NCBI GenBank assembly: GCA_900543215.1
Contig: UQQR01000023.1
Span: forward strand, 1-24,022
From: an uncultured Oscillospiraceae bacterium
GTDB lineage: Bacteria > Bacillota > Clostridia > Oscillospirales > Acutalibacteraceae
DNA length: 24,022 nt
Direction: 5' to 3'
Positions within the stretch are counted from its first letter, which is position 1. Each line of letters begins with the position of its first letter. Of this stretch, positions 6,074 through 14,304 are shown in pieces. The notes under the pieces are model-generated. The model ran no database searches. It saw only the letters and a program-made list of their open reading frames with translations, and had not been told where the DNA came from. The position numbers and the translations under genes were made by a program.

Positions 6074-7207
6074 TCACCTTCCGTCTATGGGTATTCTCGG
6101 CACTCTTTGGGAAATTCCGCAGGTGATCTCATAATTTATTGTACCGCATTTTTCCGCGATTTCTTCAACAGGAAGCTCTTTTCCGAATAAAATTACCTCG
6201 TCCCCCTGCTTTACATCTTCAATATCCGTGACATCGACAGACATCTGATCCATACATATCCTGCCTATAATATTTGCGCTTTTGCCGCGGATTATAACAC
6301 GGCCCTTGTTGGAAAGCGCTCTCGGATATCCGTCCGCATAGCCGGCTGTAACGGTTGCTATCTTCATATCCTTTTGCGCCGTAAATGTTTTGCCGTAGCT
6401 CACGCAGGTGCCTTTTTTTACGGTTTTAACCATTGAAACCACGGATTTAACCGTCATAACCGGAATGAAATCCTCTTTAAGCTTAAGACCGTATGCCGGC
6501 GTAAGACCGTAAAGAATTATTCCGGGTCTGCACATGTCAAGGTGCTTATTCTTATCAAGGCAAAGGGCGGCTGAGTTACAGCAGTGGCACACCCTCGGGT
6601 TAAGCCCTGCCTCCTTAAAACGGGTTACGGCGGCGGTAAATCTTGAAAACTGCAAGTCTGTAAAGCCGTCCTCTTCTTCCTCCGTGCGGTCGGAAACGCA
6701 GAAATGAGTGAAAATTCCGTCCAATATAAATCCGGGCAGACGGGCGGCGGCTATGGCGTCCTCAATGCCGGAAAGCTCGCTGTCTCTGCAATCAAAGCCG
6801 ATACGCCCCATACCCGAATCTATTTTTATGTGTATTTTAAGCTTAAATCCGCCCGTCACCGCGCTTTCGGACAAAGCCCTTGCGTATTCGGGCGAAAATA
6901 CGCACTGCGTAATATCGTTTTTGTAAAGCAGCTCCGCGGCGTTTGCGGGCGTGTACCCGAGTATTAAAACAGGCTTTTTAATACCGTACTCACGAAGTTT
7001 CATGGCTTCGTCTATATTCGATACCGCAAAAGCATCGGCGCCGGCTTTGTCAAGAAGCGGAGCTATAAGTTTTGCCGAATGACCGTAGCAATCCGCCTTT
7101 ACAACCGCCATAATATAAGCGCCGTCCGCCTCGCTTTTGATTATATCAAAATTATGTATCAGAGCCGAGGTATCTATCTCGGCCCATGTTCTGTGTAAAA
7201 ATTCCAA
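6074..7207 (-). CDS. alr: Alanine racemase
   Basis: This PLP enzyme interconverts L- and D-alanine to supply D-Ala for peptidoglycan and, in spore formers, influences germination. The 377-residue protein has the PLP lysine Lys37 in VVKADCYGHS and the catalytic Tyr271 in VSYGKTF. It also has the conserved DSGMGRIGF (130-138), the RPGIILYG motif (228-235), and GRICMDQMSVDV in the C-terminal beta domain. The start is a TTG (plus 7205-7207) preceded by AAGGTGGA; residues EFLHRTWAEID follow directly as in the family. It lies 12 bp after the preceding membrane-protein gene and 7 bp before the hydrolase. All catalytic residues are present. Confidence 0.95.
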   Translation of the reverse strand: MEFLHRTWAEIDTSALIHNFDIIKSEADGAYIMAVVKADCYGHSAKLIAPLLDKAGADAFAVSNIDEAMKLREYGIKKPVLILGYTPANAAELLYKNDITQCVFSPEYARALSESAVTGGFKLKIHIKIDSGMGRIGFDCRDSELSGIEDAIAAARLPGFILDGIFTHFCVSDRTEEEEDGFTDLQFSRFTAAVTRFKEAGLNPRVCHCCNSAALCLDKNKHLDMCRPGIILYGLTPAYGLKLKEDFIPVMTVKSVVSMVKTVKKGTCVSYGKTFTAQKDMKIATVTAGYADGYPRALSNKGRVIIRGKSANIIGRICMDQMSVDVTDIEDVKQGDEVILFGKELPVEEIAEKCGTINYEITCGISQRVPRIPIDGR

Positions 7208-7219
7208 ACGAATTCCACC

Positions 7220-7621
7220 TTATGTCTTACTTTGCTTTCCGACAAGCCTCTTATTTATTTTGCCTGCAAACGGAATAGCCACAATGCTTAAAAGCACCCA
7301 CAGGCAGGAATACGGCATACAGACCTGACCTATAATATTAAGGGGCATTTTGCTGTAATCCCAAACATTCTTCTTTAATATTATATTAAATATTACGCCG
7401 AAAATAAACTCTATTCCCGTAATAAAGGTGCTTCCTATAAGTCCTTTTATAAAAAGTCCGGCTTTTTTGAATTTTTCGCTTATGCCGCCGAAGAACATAA
7501 AGCAGATACCGCCGGCGCCGAGCATTGACCAGTGGGTATACCCGCGCCAGATGATCTCTATAAGACCGTACCCGACCGCTCCTATTGAAAACAGCATAAA
7601 CCTTGCTTTTCGCTTTTGCAT
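7220..7621 (-). CDS. Small polytopic membrane protein, putative ABC_trans_CmpB type
   Basis: This 133-residue protein has about four hydrophobic segments (near residues 8-26, 32-47, 56-80 and 98-125). It contains GYGLIEIIWRGYTHWSM, GGICFMFFGG and LNIIGQVCMPYSCLWVLLS, a pattern I associate with the putative ABC-transporter type IV / CmpB family of Firmicutes. The function of that family is not established, and there is no ATP-binding protein next to it, so transport is not claimed. The ATG follows GGGTGG. It lies in the middle of the minus-strand operon, 64 bp after the metallopeptidase and 12 bp before alr. Confidence 0.7.
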   Translation of the reverse strand: MQKRKARFMLFSIGAVGYGLIEIIWRGYTHWSMLGAGGICFMFFGGISEKFKKAGLFIKGLIGSTFITGIEFIFGVIFNIILKKNVWDYSKMPLNIIGQVCMPYSCLWVLLSIVAIPFAGKINKRLVGKQSKT

Positions 7622-7685
7622 TTTACCACCCTATGCTATTATCGGTAAAATCACAAAAGGCTATACAATATTTTAAAAGGAAAAA

Positions 7686-8381
7686 CTACCGCCTTCTTTT
7701 GGTAACGGCAATAAGCCTTATCAACTGCGTCAGGGATACAAGGAGCGCCGCAACATAGGTCATGGCGGCGGCGAAAAGCACCTTTTTAAGCGCTTTAATA
7801 TCTTTCTCGTCGGTTAATATTCCGCTTTCGCTTACGGTTTTTACGGCGCGTCTTGAAGCGTTAAACTCTATCGGCAGAGTCATAAGCTGGAAAAGAAGCG
7901 CGGCGCAGAAGAATATAACGCCCAGCTTTACAAGCAAATGAAAATTAAAAATAAAGCCTATAACAAGCAGCGGCAGGGACAACTGCGAGCCTAAATTGCA
8001 CACGGGAAGTATTACCGAACGAGCCTTTATCGCGGGATAGCCGTATGCGTACTGCACGGCGTGACCCGCCTCGTGCGCCGCAACGCCGACGGCGGACAGA
8101 TTATATGCGCCGTATACCGATTCCGAAAGCCTTATCACATTGGTTCTCGGGTCGTAATGGTCGGTAAGCGAGCTTGAAACCTGTTCTATTTTAACACCCT
8201 TAACGCCGTTTGCTTCAAGCACAAGCCGCGCGGCGTCCGCTCCGCTTATGCCCGTGCGGCGTGAGGAATATTTTGAAAATGCGGTTTTGACCTTTATCTG
8301 TGACCATATTGCTATAATTATAGCCGGAATTACCAGATAAATATACAGTGAATCGGGGCTGTAAAAGTGAAACTCACCCAA
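7686..8381 (-). CDS. Neutral zinc metallopeptidase, YugP family
   Basis: This 231-residue membrane-anchored peptidase has an N-terminal hydrophobic segment (about 10-28) and a zincin motif AAHEAGHAVQYA with His103, Glu104 and His107. Two or three membrane spans follow in the C-terminal half (about 125-170 and 205-225). The segment TDHYDPRTNVIRLSESVY before the zinc motif is characteristic of the Zn_peptidase_2 (YugP) family. The physiological substrate is unknown. The gene begins 20 bp after ychF with a GAGGTGATC site and appears to share its transcript. Confidence 0.9.
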   Translation of the reverse strand: MGEFHFYSPDSLYIYLVIPAIIIAIWSQIKVKTAFSKYSSRRTGISGADAARLVLEANGVKGVKIEQVSSSLTDHYDPRTNVIRLSESVYGAYNLSAVGVAAHEAGHAVQYAYGYPAIKARSVILPVCNLGSQLSLPLLVIGFIFNFHLLVKLGVIFFCAALLFQLMTLPIEFNASRRAVKTVSESGILTDEKDIKALKKVLFAAAMTYVAALLVSLTQLIRLIAVTKRRR

Positions 8382-8401
8382 AACGGATCACCTCAAAAAA
8401 A

Positions 8402-9505
8402 TTAAACATTAAATCTGAAAAGAACTATATCGCCGTCTTGCATAACATAGTCCTTGCCCTCGCTCCTGACAAGTCCCTTTTCTTTTGCGGCTGTCATACT
8501 GCCGCCGCAGGTGTTTATAAATTCGTCGTAGCCTATAACCTCGGCACGGATAAAGCCTCTTTCAAAATCGGAGTGAATTTTACCTGCCGCCTGCGGAGCT
8601 TTGGTGCCCTTCTTTATAGTCCAAGCTCTTACCTCGGGCTTTCCTGCGGTAAGATATGAAATAAGTCCCAAAAGGCTGTAGCATTTTTGTATCATACGGT
8701 CAAGACCCGAACGCTCAAGACTGAGCTCCTCAAGGAACATTACCTTTTCCTCGTCCGAAAGTCCCGAAATTTCCGCTTCAAGCGAAGCGCAGATCGGAAG
8801 TATCTCCGCTTTTTCTCTTTCGGCAATCTCCTTAACCGCATTGTAATTTTTGTTCTGCTCTATACCGCCCGAGAAATCGTCCTCGCTCATATTGCAGGCG
8901 TAAATTACCGGCTTTGCCGAAAGCAGGGCGGTAGTATCAAGCACTGCCTGCTCGGTATCGTCGTTTATTTCAACAGAACGCGCCGGAAGTCCCTTTTCAA
9001 GATGCTCTATAAGGCGGTTTAAGAAATCAACCTCGCCCTTAAGCGTTTTATCGCCCTTCATAGCCTTAGACGCTCTGTCAAGACGGCGCTGAGCCATCTC
9101 AATATCGGAGAAGATAAGCTCCAAATTAATGGTTTCTATATCTCTTACAGGGTCAACTGAGCCTTCGACATGGATAATATCATCGCTTTCAAAGCAACGG
9201 ACCACATGGACTATCGCGTCAACCTCACGGATATTCGCAAGGAACTTGTTGCCCAGTCCCTCGCCCTTTGACGCACCCTTTACAAGACCGGCTATATCAA
9301 CAAACTCTATTACCGCCGGAGTGAATTTGTCCGGATTATATATTTCCGCCAGCTTTTCAAGCCGTTCGTCCGGAACGCTTACCATACCCACATTCGGTTC
9401 AATCGTGCAGAACGGGTAATTTGCCGACTGCGCGCCGGCGTTTGTTATTGCGTTAAACAGGGTTGATTTGCCGACATTCGGCAGTCCTACCATTCCAAGC
9501 TTCAT
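8402..9505 (-). CDS. ychF: YchF/Ola1-type ribosome-associated P-loop NTPase
   Basis: The 367-residue length is exactly typical of the family. The G1 motif is GLPNVGKST (residues 7-15) and G3 is DIAGLVKGASKGEG (from Asp70). The base-recognition motif reads CNMSED instead of NKxD, as expected in this subgroup, which prefers ATP. A coiled-coil arm and a C-terminal TGS domain (about 280-365, including AWTIKKGTKAPQAAG and MQDGDIVLFRFNV) follow. YchF binds ribosomes and is linked to stress responses; its exact role is still debated. It is the first gene of the minus-strand operon and is driven by a consensus promoter divergent from hprK. Confidence 0.95.
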   Translation of the reverse strand: MKLGMVGLPNVGKSTLFNAITNAGAQSANYPFCTIEPNVGMVSVPDERLEKLAEIYNPDKFTPAVIEFVDIAGLVKGASKGEGLGNKFLANIREVDAIVHVVRCFESDDIIHVEGSVDPVRDIETINLELIFSDIEMAQRRLDRASKAMKGDKTLKGEVDFLNRLIEHLEKGLPARSVEINDDTEQAVLDTTALLSAKPVIYACNMSEDDFSGGIEQNKNYNAVKEIAEREKAEILPICASLEAEISGLSDEEKVMFLEELSLERSGLDRMIQKCYSLLGLISYLTAGKPEVRAWTIKKGTKAPQAAGKIHSDFERGFIRAEVIGYDEFINTCGGSMTAAKEKGLVRSEGKDYVMQDGDIVLFRFNV

Positions 9506-9549
9506 TTGAATTTATCGTCCTTTTTACAGTATTAGCATTTCAAATACTA

Positions 9550-9578
9550 ATTATAATACCTGCACATACTATTTTCAA
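9550..9578 (-). promoter_or_regulatory. Promoter of the ychF operon
   Basis: On the minus strand TTGAAA (plus 9573-9578) and a perfect TATAAT (plus 9550-9555) are spaced by 17 bp. A short inverted repeat, AGTATT/AATACT (9528-9533 and 9543-9548), lies in the leader just after the start. Confidence 0.85.
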
Positions 9579-9609
9579 GAAAAAACTTGTGTCACCGCAA
9601 AGAAAACTT

Positions 9610-9638
9610 TTGCGTTTTTTATCGGTATGTATTATAAT
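9610..9638 (+). promoter_or_regulatory. Promoter of the hprK operon
   Basis: TTGCGT (9610-9615), a 17-bp spacer and a perfect TATAAT (9633-9638) lie 33 bp before the GTG start of hprK. It diverges from the ychF promoter with only 31 bp between the two -35 boxes. Confidence 0.8.
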
Positions 9639-9670
9639 AGTGAAGTAAGCAGTATAAGGAGGTAAGCTTT

Positions 9671-10636
9671 GTGCGGACGAATTTTTCCATTTCGCTTGAA
9701 AAAATCATCTCGGAATTTTCGCTTGAAATTCTCAATATGCCGTCAGAACCCGAAAAAATTGCCGTAACCACGGCAGAGGTAAACAGACCGGGACTTCATA
9801 TGGCGGGATACTTCGAATTTTTCGATGAAAAAAGGATACAAATAATAGGAAAAAGCGAAGAAAGCTTTATTTTAAGATTTACCCCCGAAAAGGCGGAAAG
9901 CAGGCTTCGTGAGTTTTTTTCGCATAAGCCGGCGGCGGTAATAATATGCCGGGATCTTCAGGTGGGCGAGGTTTATAAGCGCATTGCGGAGGAATACGGC
10001 GTACCGCTTTTAAGGACTGCGGAATCCACCTCGGATTTTACGGCGGCGCTGATAGCCTTCTTAAACCTGAGTCTGGCTCCGAGAGTAACCCGCCACGGCG
10101 TGCTTGTCGAGGTATACGGTGAGGGTATATTACTTCTCGGCGAGAGCGGCGTAGGTAAAAGCGAAACGGCGATTGAGCTTATAAAAAGAGGCCACCGTCT
10201 CATTGCGGACGACGCTGTTGAGATACGCCGTGTTTCAAACAAATCGCTTGTGGGAACGGCACCCGATAACATAAGGCATTTTATAGAGCTTCGCGGAATA
10301 GGTATTATTAACGCGAGCCGTATTTTCGGCGCGGGCGCGGTAAAGCTTACCGAGAAAATAGACCTTGTAATCAACCTTGAAATATGGGATGTAAACAAGG
10401 TTTACGACCGTATGGGCCTTGAAAAGCAGACCACGGAAATATTGGGGCTTAATGTTCCGTCGCTTACGATACCCGTAAAGCCGGGCCGTAATCTGGCGGT
10501 AATAATAGAGGTTGCGGCTATGAACAACCGTCAGAAAAAGCTCGGTTACAACGCCGCGAAGGACTTGCTTAAACGACTCGGTATGACCGACGACGATAAA
10601 ACCGAAACGGCTGCGGAAAAGGTTGAGCCGTTTTAA
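9671..10636 (+). CDS. hprK: HPr kinase/phosphorylase
   Basis: This bifunctional enzyme phosphorylates and dephosphorylates HPr at Ser46 and so controls carbon-catabolite repression through CcpA. The 321-residue protein has an N-terminal domain, RHGVLVEVYG (about 141-150) with a conserved His, the Walker A GESGVGKSE (157-165), the DDAVEI segment, and the family signature IELRGIGIINASRIFGAGAV (205-224). The start is GTG, preceded by AAGGAGG at 9657-9663. It is the first gene of the operon and is followed 15 bp later by glucokinase, which fits joint control of sugar entry. No HPr gene (ptsH or crh) lies in the window. Confidence 0.96.
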   Translation: MRTNFSISLEKIISEFSLEILNMPSEPEKIAVTTAEVNRPGLHMAGYFEFFDEKRIQIIGKSEESFILRFTPEKAESRLREFFSHKPAAVIICRDLQVGEVYKRIAEEYGVPLLRTAESTSDFTAALIAFLNLSLAPRVTRHGVLVEVYGEGILLLGESGVGKSETAIELIKRGHRLIADDAVEIRRVSNKSLVGTAPDNIRHFIELRGIGIINASRIFGAGAVKLTEKIDLVINLEIWDVNKVYDRMGLEKQTTEILGLNVPSLTIPVKPGRNLAVIIEVAAMNNRQKKLGYNAAKDLLKRLGMTDDDKTETAAEKVEPF

Positions 10637-10651
10637 AAAGGAGAAGGAAAT

Positions 10652-11608
10652 ATGTACAAACTCGGAATAGATTTAGGCGGAACAAACATAGTTGCCGGCG
10701 TGGTGGATGAAAATTACAAAATTATCGCCACGGGAGAAATGAAAACCAACTGCCCCCGTCCGGCAGAGGAAATTGTGGACGATATGGCGGCGGCGGCAAG
10801 AACCGCAATAGAAAAAGCAGGTCTTAAAATTGAGGATATTGAGTGTATGGGCGTCGGCACACCGGGTGCTATAGACCCCGTGAACGGCGTAGTATGCTAT
10901 GCCAACAATTTGGGCTTTTACGATGTGCATATGGCGGAAATGCTTAAAGAGAGATTAGGTGTTGATTTCTATATCGAAAACGACGCAAATGCCGCGGCTT
11001 ACGGCGAATATATAGCAGGAGCCGGAAAAGGAACCAAAAACTTTATAGCCATTACCTTAGGCACGGGCGTCGGCGGCGGCGTTATAATAGACGGCAAAAT
11101 TTATTCTGGCTCTAACTACGCCGGAGCGGAGCTCGGTCATACGGTTATAAATATGGACGGCGAGATATGCTCCTGCGGCAGACAGGGCTGTTGGGAAGCG
11201 TATGCTTCGGCAACCGCGCTTATAAGACAGACAAAGCAGGCAATGATAAGATACCCCAAGAGCGTTATGTGGGAGCTGTGCGGCGGCGATATAAATAAGG
11301 TGAACGGCAGAACCGCGTTTGACGCTATGCGTAAGGACGACGAAGTGGGAAAACAAATTGTTGACCGTTATATACAGTATATCGGAATAGGCGTTTCAAA
11401 CTGCATAAACATTTTCCAACCCGAGGTGCTTTGCATAGGCGGCGGAATTTCCAAAGAGGGCGACACGCTTATAAATCCCCTGAAGGCGTTTGTTGAGGGC
11501 GAAAACTACGCAAGAAATATCAGCAAAGCCACCGAGATAAAGGCGGCGGCGCTCGGTAACGACGCAGGCATAATAGGTGCCGCATATCTTTGCGATTTGT
11601 ATAAATAA
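10652..11608 (+). CDS. glcK: ROK-family glucokinase
   Basis: It phosphorylates glucose to glucose-6-phosphate with ATP. The 318-residue protein starts MYKLGIDLGGTN with the phosphate-1 loop. Asp111 in ENDANAAAYGE is the catalytic base, ITLGTGVGGG (134-143) is the phosphate-2 region, and the ROK zinc site is His163 with Cys173, Cys175 and Cys180 (CSCGRQGC). It has no N-terminal helix-turn-helix, so it is an enzyme and not a ROK repressor. It sits between hprK and murB with 15- and 17-bp gaps. Specificity for glucose over other hexoses is inferred from the close fit to the Firmicutes GlcK type. Confidence 0.9.
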   Translation: MYKLGIDLGGTNIVAGVVDENYKIIATGEMKTNCPRPAEEIVDDMAAAARTAIEKAGLKIEDIECMGVGTPGAIDPVNGVVCYANNLGFYDVHMAEMLKERLGVDFYIENDANAAAYGEYIAGAGKGTKNFIAITLGTGVGGGVIIDGKIYSGSNYAGAELGHTVINMDGEICSCGRQGCWEAYASATALIRQTKQAMIRYPKSVMWELCGGDINKVNGRTAFDAMRKDDEVGKQIVDRYIQYIGIGVSNCINIFQPEVLCIGGGISKEGDTLINPLKAFVEGENYARNISKATEIKAAALGNDAGIIGAAYLCDLYK

Positions 11609-11625
11609 AAAACGGAGGAAGCAGT

Positions 11626-12537
11626 ATGGAGCTTTGCGGTCTTGAGCAGTATTGTAAAGAAAATAATATACCGTATAAAAAAGACGAGCCTATGCGGCTT
11701 CATACAAGCTTTAAAATCGGCGGACCTGCGGATATATTTATATGCCCCGGAAATACCGCCGAGCTTTCTTCGGTGCTTAAAAGGTGTCGGGAGCTGACGG
11801 TTCCGTTTTTCATAATCGGAAACGGCTCTAATCTCCTTGTGTCGGACGGCGGAATAGAGGGTGCGGTAATAAGCGTTTCCTCTCTTAACAAAATTACCGT
11901 GTGCGGCGAAGAAATAAAATGCGGTGCGGGCGCAGGGCTTTCATCCGTTTGCAAGGCGGCGCTTGATAATTCCCTTACGGGGCTTGAATTTGCGTACGGT
12001 ATTCCGGGGAGCGTGGGCGGCGCGCTTTATATGAACGCCGGCGCTTACGGCGGCGAAATGGCTGACGCGGTTATATCCGCCGAATATGTAACGGAGGACG
12101 GCACGGCGGCGGCACTTACCGCCGAGGAAATGCGCCTCGGCTACAGAAGCAGTGTGTTTAAAAACGGCGGTATGGTAATAACCTCCGTTACGCTTAGGCT
12201 TTCAGGCGGAGATAAGGAGCGTATACAGGAAAAAATGAGCGAGCTTATTATGCGAAGAAAGCAAAAACAGCCGCTTGAATATCCCAGCGCCGGAAGTGCC
12301 TTTAAAAGACCGGTCGGCAATTATGCCGGCGCACTTATAGAAAAAAACGGTCTCAAAGGTGCATCTGCAGGCGGAGCGCAGGTAAGCGATAAGCACGCAG
12401 GCTTTATTGTAAACCTCGGCAACGCTACCTGCAAGGATGTATGTGAGCTTATAAAAAGGGTACAAACAGAGGTTTTAAACGGCGACGGGGTAAAGCTTGA
12501 GCCGGAGGTAATACTTGTGGGAAGAGGTGAGAATTAA
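11626..12537 (+). CDS. murB: UDP-N-acetylenolpyruvoylglucosamine reductase
   Basis: This FAD enzyme reduces UDP-GlcNAc-enolpyruvate to UDP-MurNAc with NADPH, the second committed step of peptidoglycan synthesis. The 303-residue protein shows the FAD-binding IGNGSNLLVSDGG (64-76) and AYGIPGSVGGALYMNAGAYG (123-142). The active-site Tyr-Arg (173-174, in GYRSSVFK), the proton-donor serine of PSAGSAFKRP (Ser224), and a C-terminal Glu in LEPEVILVGR complete the site. The short form without the E. coli extra loop is the type II enzyme of Firmicutes. Its stop overlaps the rapZ start by one base (TAATG at 12535-12539). Confidence 0.95.
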   Translation: MELCGLEQYCKENNIPYKKDEPMRLHTSFKIGGPADIFICPGNTAELSSVLKRCRELTVPFFIIGNGSNLLVSDGGIEGAVISVSSLNKITVCGEEIKCGAGAGLSSVCKAALDNSLTGLEFAYGIPGSVGGALYMNAGAYGGEMADAVISAEYVTEDGTAAALTAEEMRLGYRSSVFKNGGMVITSVTLRLSGGDKERIQEKMSELIMRRKQKQPLEYPSAGSAFKRPVGNYAGALIEKNGLKGASAGGAQVSDKHAGFIVNLGNATCKDVCELIKRVQTEVLNGDGVKLEPEVILVGRGEN

Positions 12538-13397
12538 TGGAACTGCTTATTGTGACGGGAATGTCGGGAGCGGGAAAATCTCAGGCGGCAAACGCGCTTG
12601 AGGATATGGGATATTACTGTGTCGATAACATACCGCCGGCAATAATTCCCTCGTTTGTGGAGCTTTCCGCAAGAAGCGGCGATCTGCTTAATAAAATGGC
12701 GATAGTTACCGATATAAGGGGCGGCGTTCTCTTTTCGGAGATAGAGCAGGTCTTGAACAATCTTAAAAATAACAGCGTTGCGTATAAAATACTTTTTCTT
12801 GACGCCGCGGACGATGTGCTTATAAGGCGTTATAAGGAAAACCGCCGCAGGCACCCGATGGCGGACGCCGAAAATATGTCGCTTTCCGCCGCTGTTAAAA
12901 AAGAGCGTGAAATGCTCAAAAAAATAAGATTTATGTCCGATTACATAATAGATACAAGCCATATTTCGATAGCGCAGCTTAAGGTTCAGCTTTCAAATGT
13001 TTTCTGCGGAAGCGTAAGCAATGTGCTTAAAATACAGTGCAAGTCCTTCGGCTTTAAATACGGCGCGGACACCGAGGCGGATCTGGTTATAGATGTCCGC
13101 TGTCTGCCCAATCCGTTTTATGTTGAGGATTTAAAGCATAAAACAGGTCTCGACAAAGAGGTCAGGGATTATGTAATGTCAAGCGACGACAGCAAGGAGT
13201 TTTTGGCAAGGCTTTTAAGCTTTATAGACTGCGCCGTGCCGCTCTACGCCAAAGAGGGCAAAAGTCAGCTTATAATCTCGATCGGCTGTACGGGCGGTAA
13301 GCACCGTTCCGTTACCTTTGCACAGCTTATCGGCGAGCATTTGCAGAACGAAAACTTTAATTGCTCGATAACCCACAGGGATATATACAAAAGCTGA
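12537..13397 (+). CDS. rapZ: RapZ/YvcJ-family nucleotide-binding protein
   Basis: The 286-residue protein has a Walker A motif VTGMSGAGKSQA (GMSGAGKS at 8-15), the TDIRGG segment, RRHPMADAE, and the C-terminal domain with CLPNPFYVEDLKHKTGLD and IGCTGGKHRSV. In Enterobacteria RapZ is an RNA-binding adaptor that controls glucosamine-6-phosphate synthase through small RNAs; in Bacillus, YvcJ binds and hydrolyses nucleotides and its role is less clear. The location after murB and before whiA is the usual one. Translation is coupled on both sides: one-base overlap with murB, and TGATG overlap with whiA. Confidence 0.94.
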   Translation: MELLIVTGMSGAGKSQAANALEDMGYYCVDNIPPAIIPSFVELSARSGDLLNKMAIVTDIRGGVLFSEIEQVLNNLKNNSVAYKILFLDAADDVLIRRYKENRRRHPMADAENMSLSAAVKKEREMLKKIRFMSDYIIDTSHISIAQLKVQLSNVFCGSVSNVLKIQCKSFGFKYGADTEADLVIDVRCLPNPFYVEDLKHKTGLDKEVRDYVMSSDDSKEFLARLLSFIDCAVPLYAKEGKSQLIISIGCTGGKHRSVTFAQLIGEHLQNENFNCSITHRDIYKS

Positions 13398-14290
13398 TGT
13401 CATTTTGCAGTGAAGTAAAAAACGAATTAGCCGCCATAAGACCGCCGGAGTGCTGTAAACAACCGCTGATATACGGTTTTATGCTTTTCGGCAGGTCTTT
13501 TTCTTTTAAAAAAATTTCTATGCAGACGGGCAACGCCGCTATGGCGGAGCTTTACGCCTCGCTTTTAAAAAGCATTTTCGGAGTTACTGCGGAAATAACC
13601 TGCGGCGGCAATGTCCGACCGACCTATATAGCAAGGGTAGTGTCCGAGGCGGACAGGCTTAAAATTCTGGCGTGTTATGATTACGGCATAGCGGACAGGC
13701 TTATAAATAACGATATTATAACCCGTGAATGCTGCTTCCAAAGCTTTATAAGAGGGGCTTTTCTTTCGTGCGGAAATATCAACGACCCCGAAAAGGAATA
13801 CCGAGCGGAATTTTCGGTTCGGGACGGCAGGCTTGCCGATGAATTTTCGGAGCTTTTGTCGGGCTACGGTATTTCGCTTAAAAAGGCAAAACGGCAAAAC
13901 GGAGCGGTGCTTTACACGAAGGAAAGCGCTTGCATTGAAGACCTGCTGACCCTTATGGGAGTGCCGCACAGAACGCTTGATATTATGGATACTAAAATAC
14001 TTAAAAGCGTAAAGAATAATATTAACCGCCGAAGCAACTGCGACAGCGCCAATATTTCAAAGACGGTAGAAGCGTCCATAAAACAGCGCCGTGCCATTGA
14101 TTATTTAGAACGGCACGGAATGCTTGAAAGCCTGCCGGACGAGCTTAGAAAAGCGGCGAGTCTCAGGAAAAACAACCCCGAATCAACTCTTAGCGAGCTG
14201 TGCCGGCTTTCGGAGGAGCCGCTTACGGTTTCGGGACTTAACCACCGCTTTAAAAGGCTTACGGACATTTACGAAAGCGTTAAAAAATAA
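13397..14290 (+). CDS. whiA: WhiA-family DNA-binding regulator
   Basis: The start is taken at the ATG 13397-13399, which overlaps the rapZ stop and gives MSFCSEVKNELAAI, the standard N-terminus of the family. An upstream in-frame start at 13361 would add a 12-residue extension encoded inside rapZ and is rejected. The 297-residue protein has an N-terminal LAGLIDADG-endonuclease-like domain (including AFLSCGNINDPEKEYRAEF) and a C-terminal helix-turn-helix (about 245-285, with NNPESTLSELCRLSEEPLTV). WhiA controls sporulation septation in Streptomyces and affects division and chromosome segregation in Bacillus. Here it directly follows rapZ without yvcK. Confidence 0.93.
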   Translation: MSFCSEVKNELAAIRPPECCKQPLIYGFMLFGRSFSFKKISMQTGNAAMAELYASLLKSIFGVTAEITCGGNVRPTYIARVVSEADRLKILACYDYGIADRLINNDIITRECCFQSFIRGAFLSCGNINDPEKEYRAEFSVRDGRLADEFSELLSGYGISLKKAKRQNGAVLYTKESACIEDLLTLMGVPHRTLDIMDTKILKSVKNNINRRSNCDSANISKTVEASIKQRRAIDYLERHGMLESLPDELRKAASLRKNNPESTLSELCRLSEEPLTVSGLNHRFKRLTDIYESVKK

Positions 14291-14304
14291 GAAAGGAGCG
14301 GCAT

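Noticed and set aside
5719..6126. 135-codon plus-strand frame across the hydrolase/alr junction
   Set aside because: It is antisense to two well-identified genes, and its composition is that of a shadow frame.
13361..13396. Twelve-residue extension at the start of WhiA
   Set aside because: It lies wholly within rapZ; the ATG overlapping the rapZ stop gives the standard MSF-SEVK beginning.
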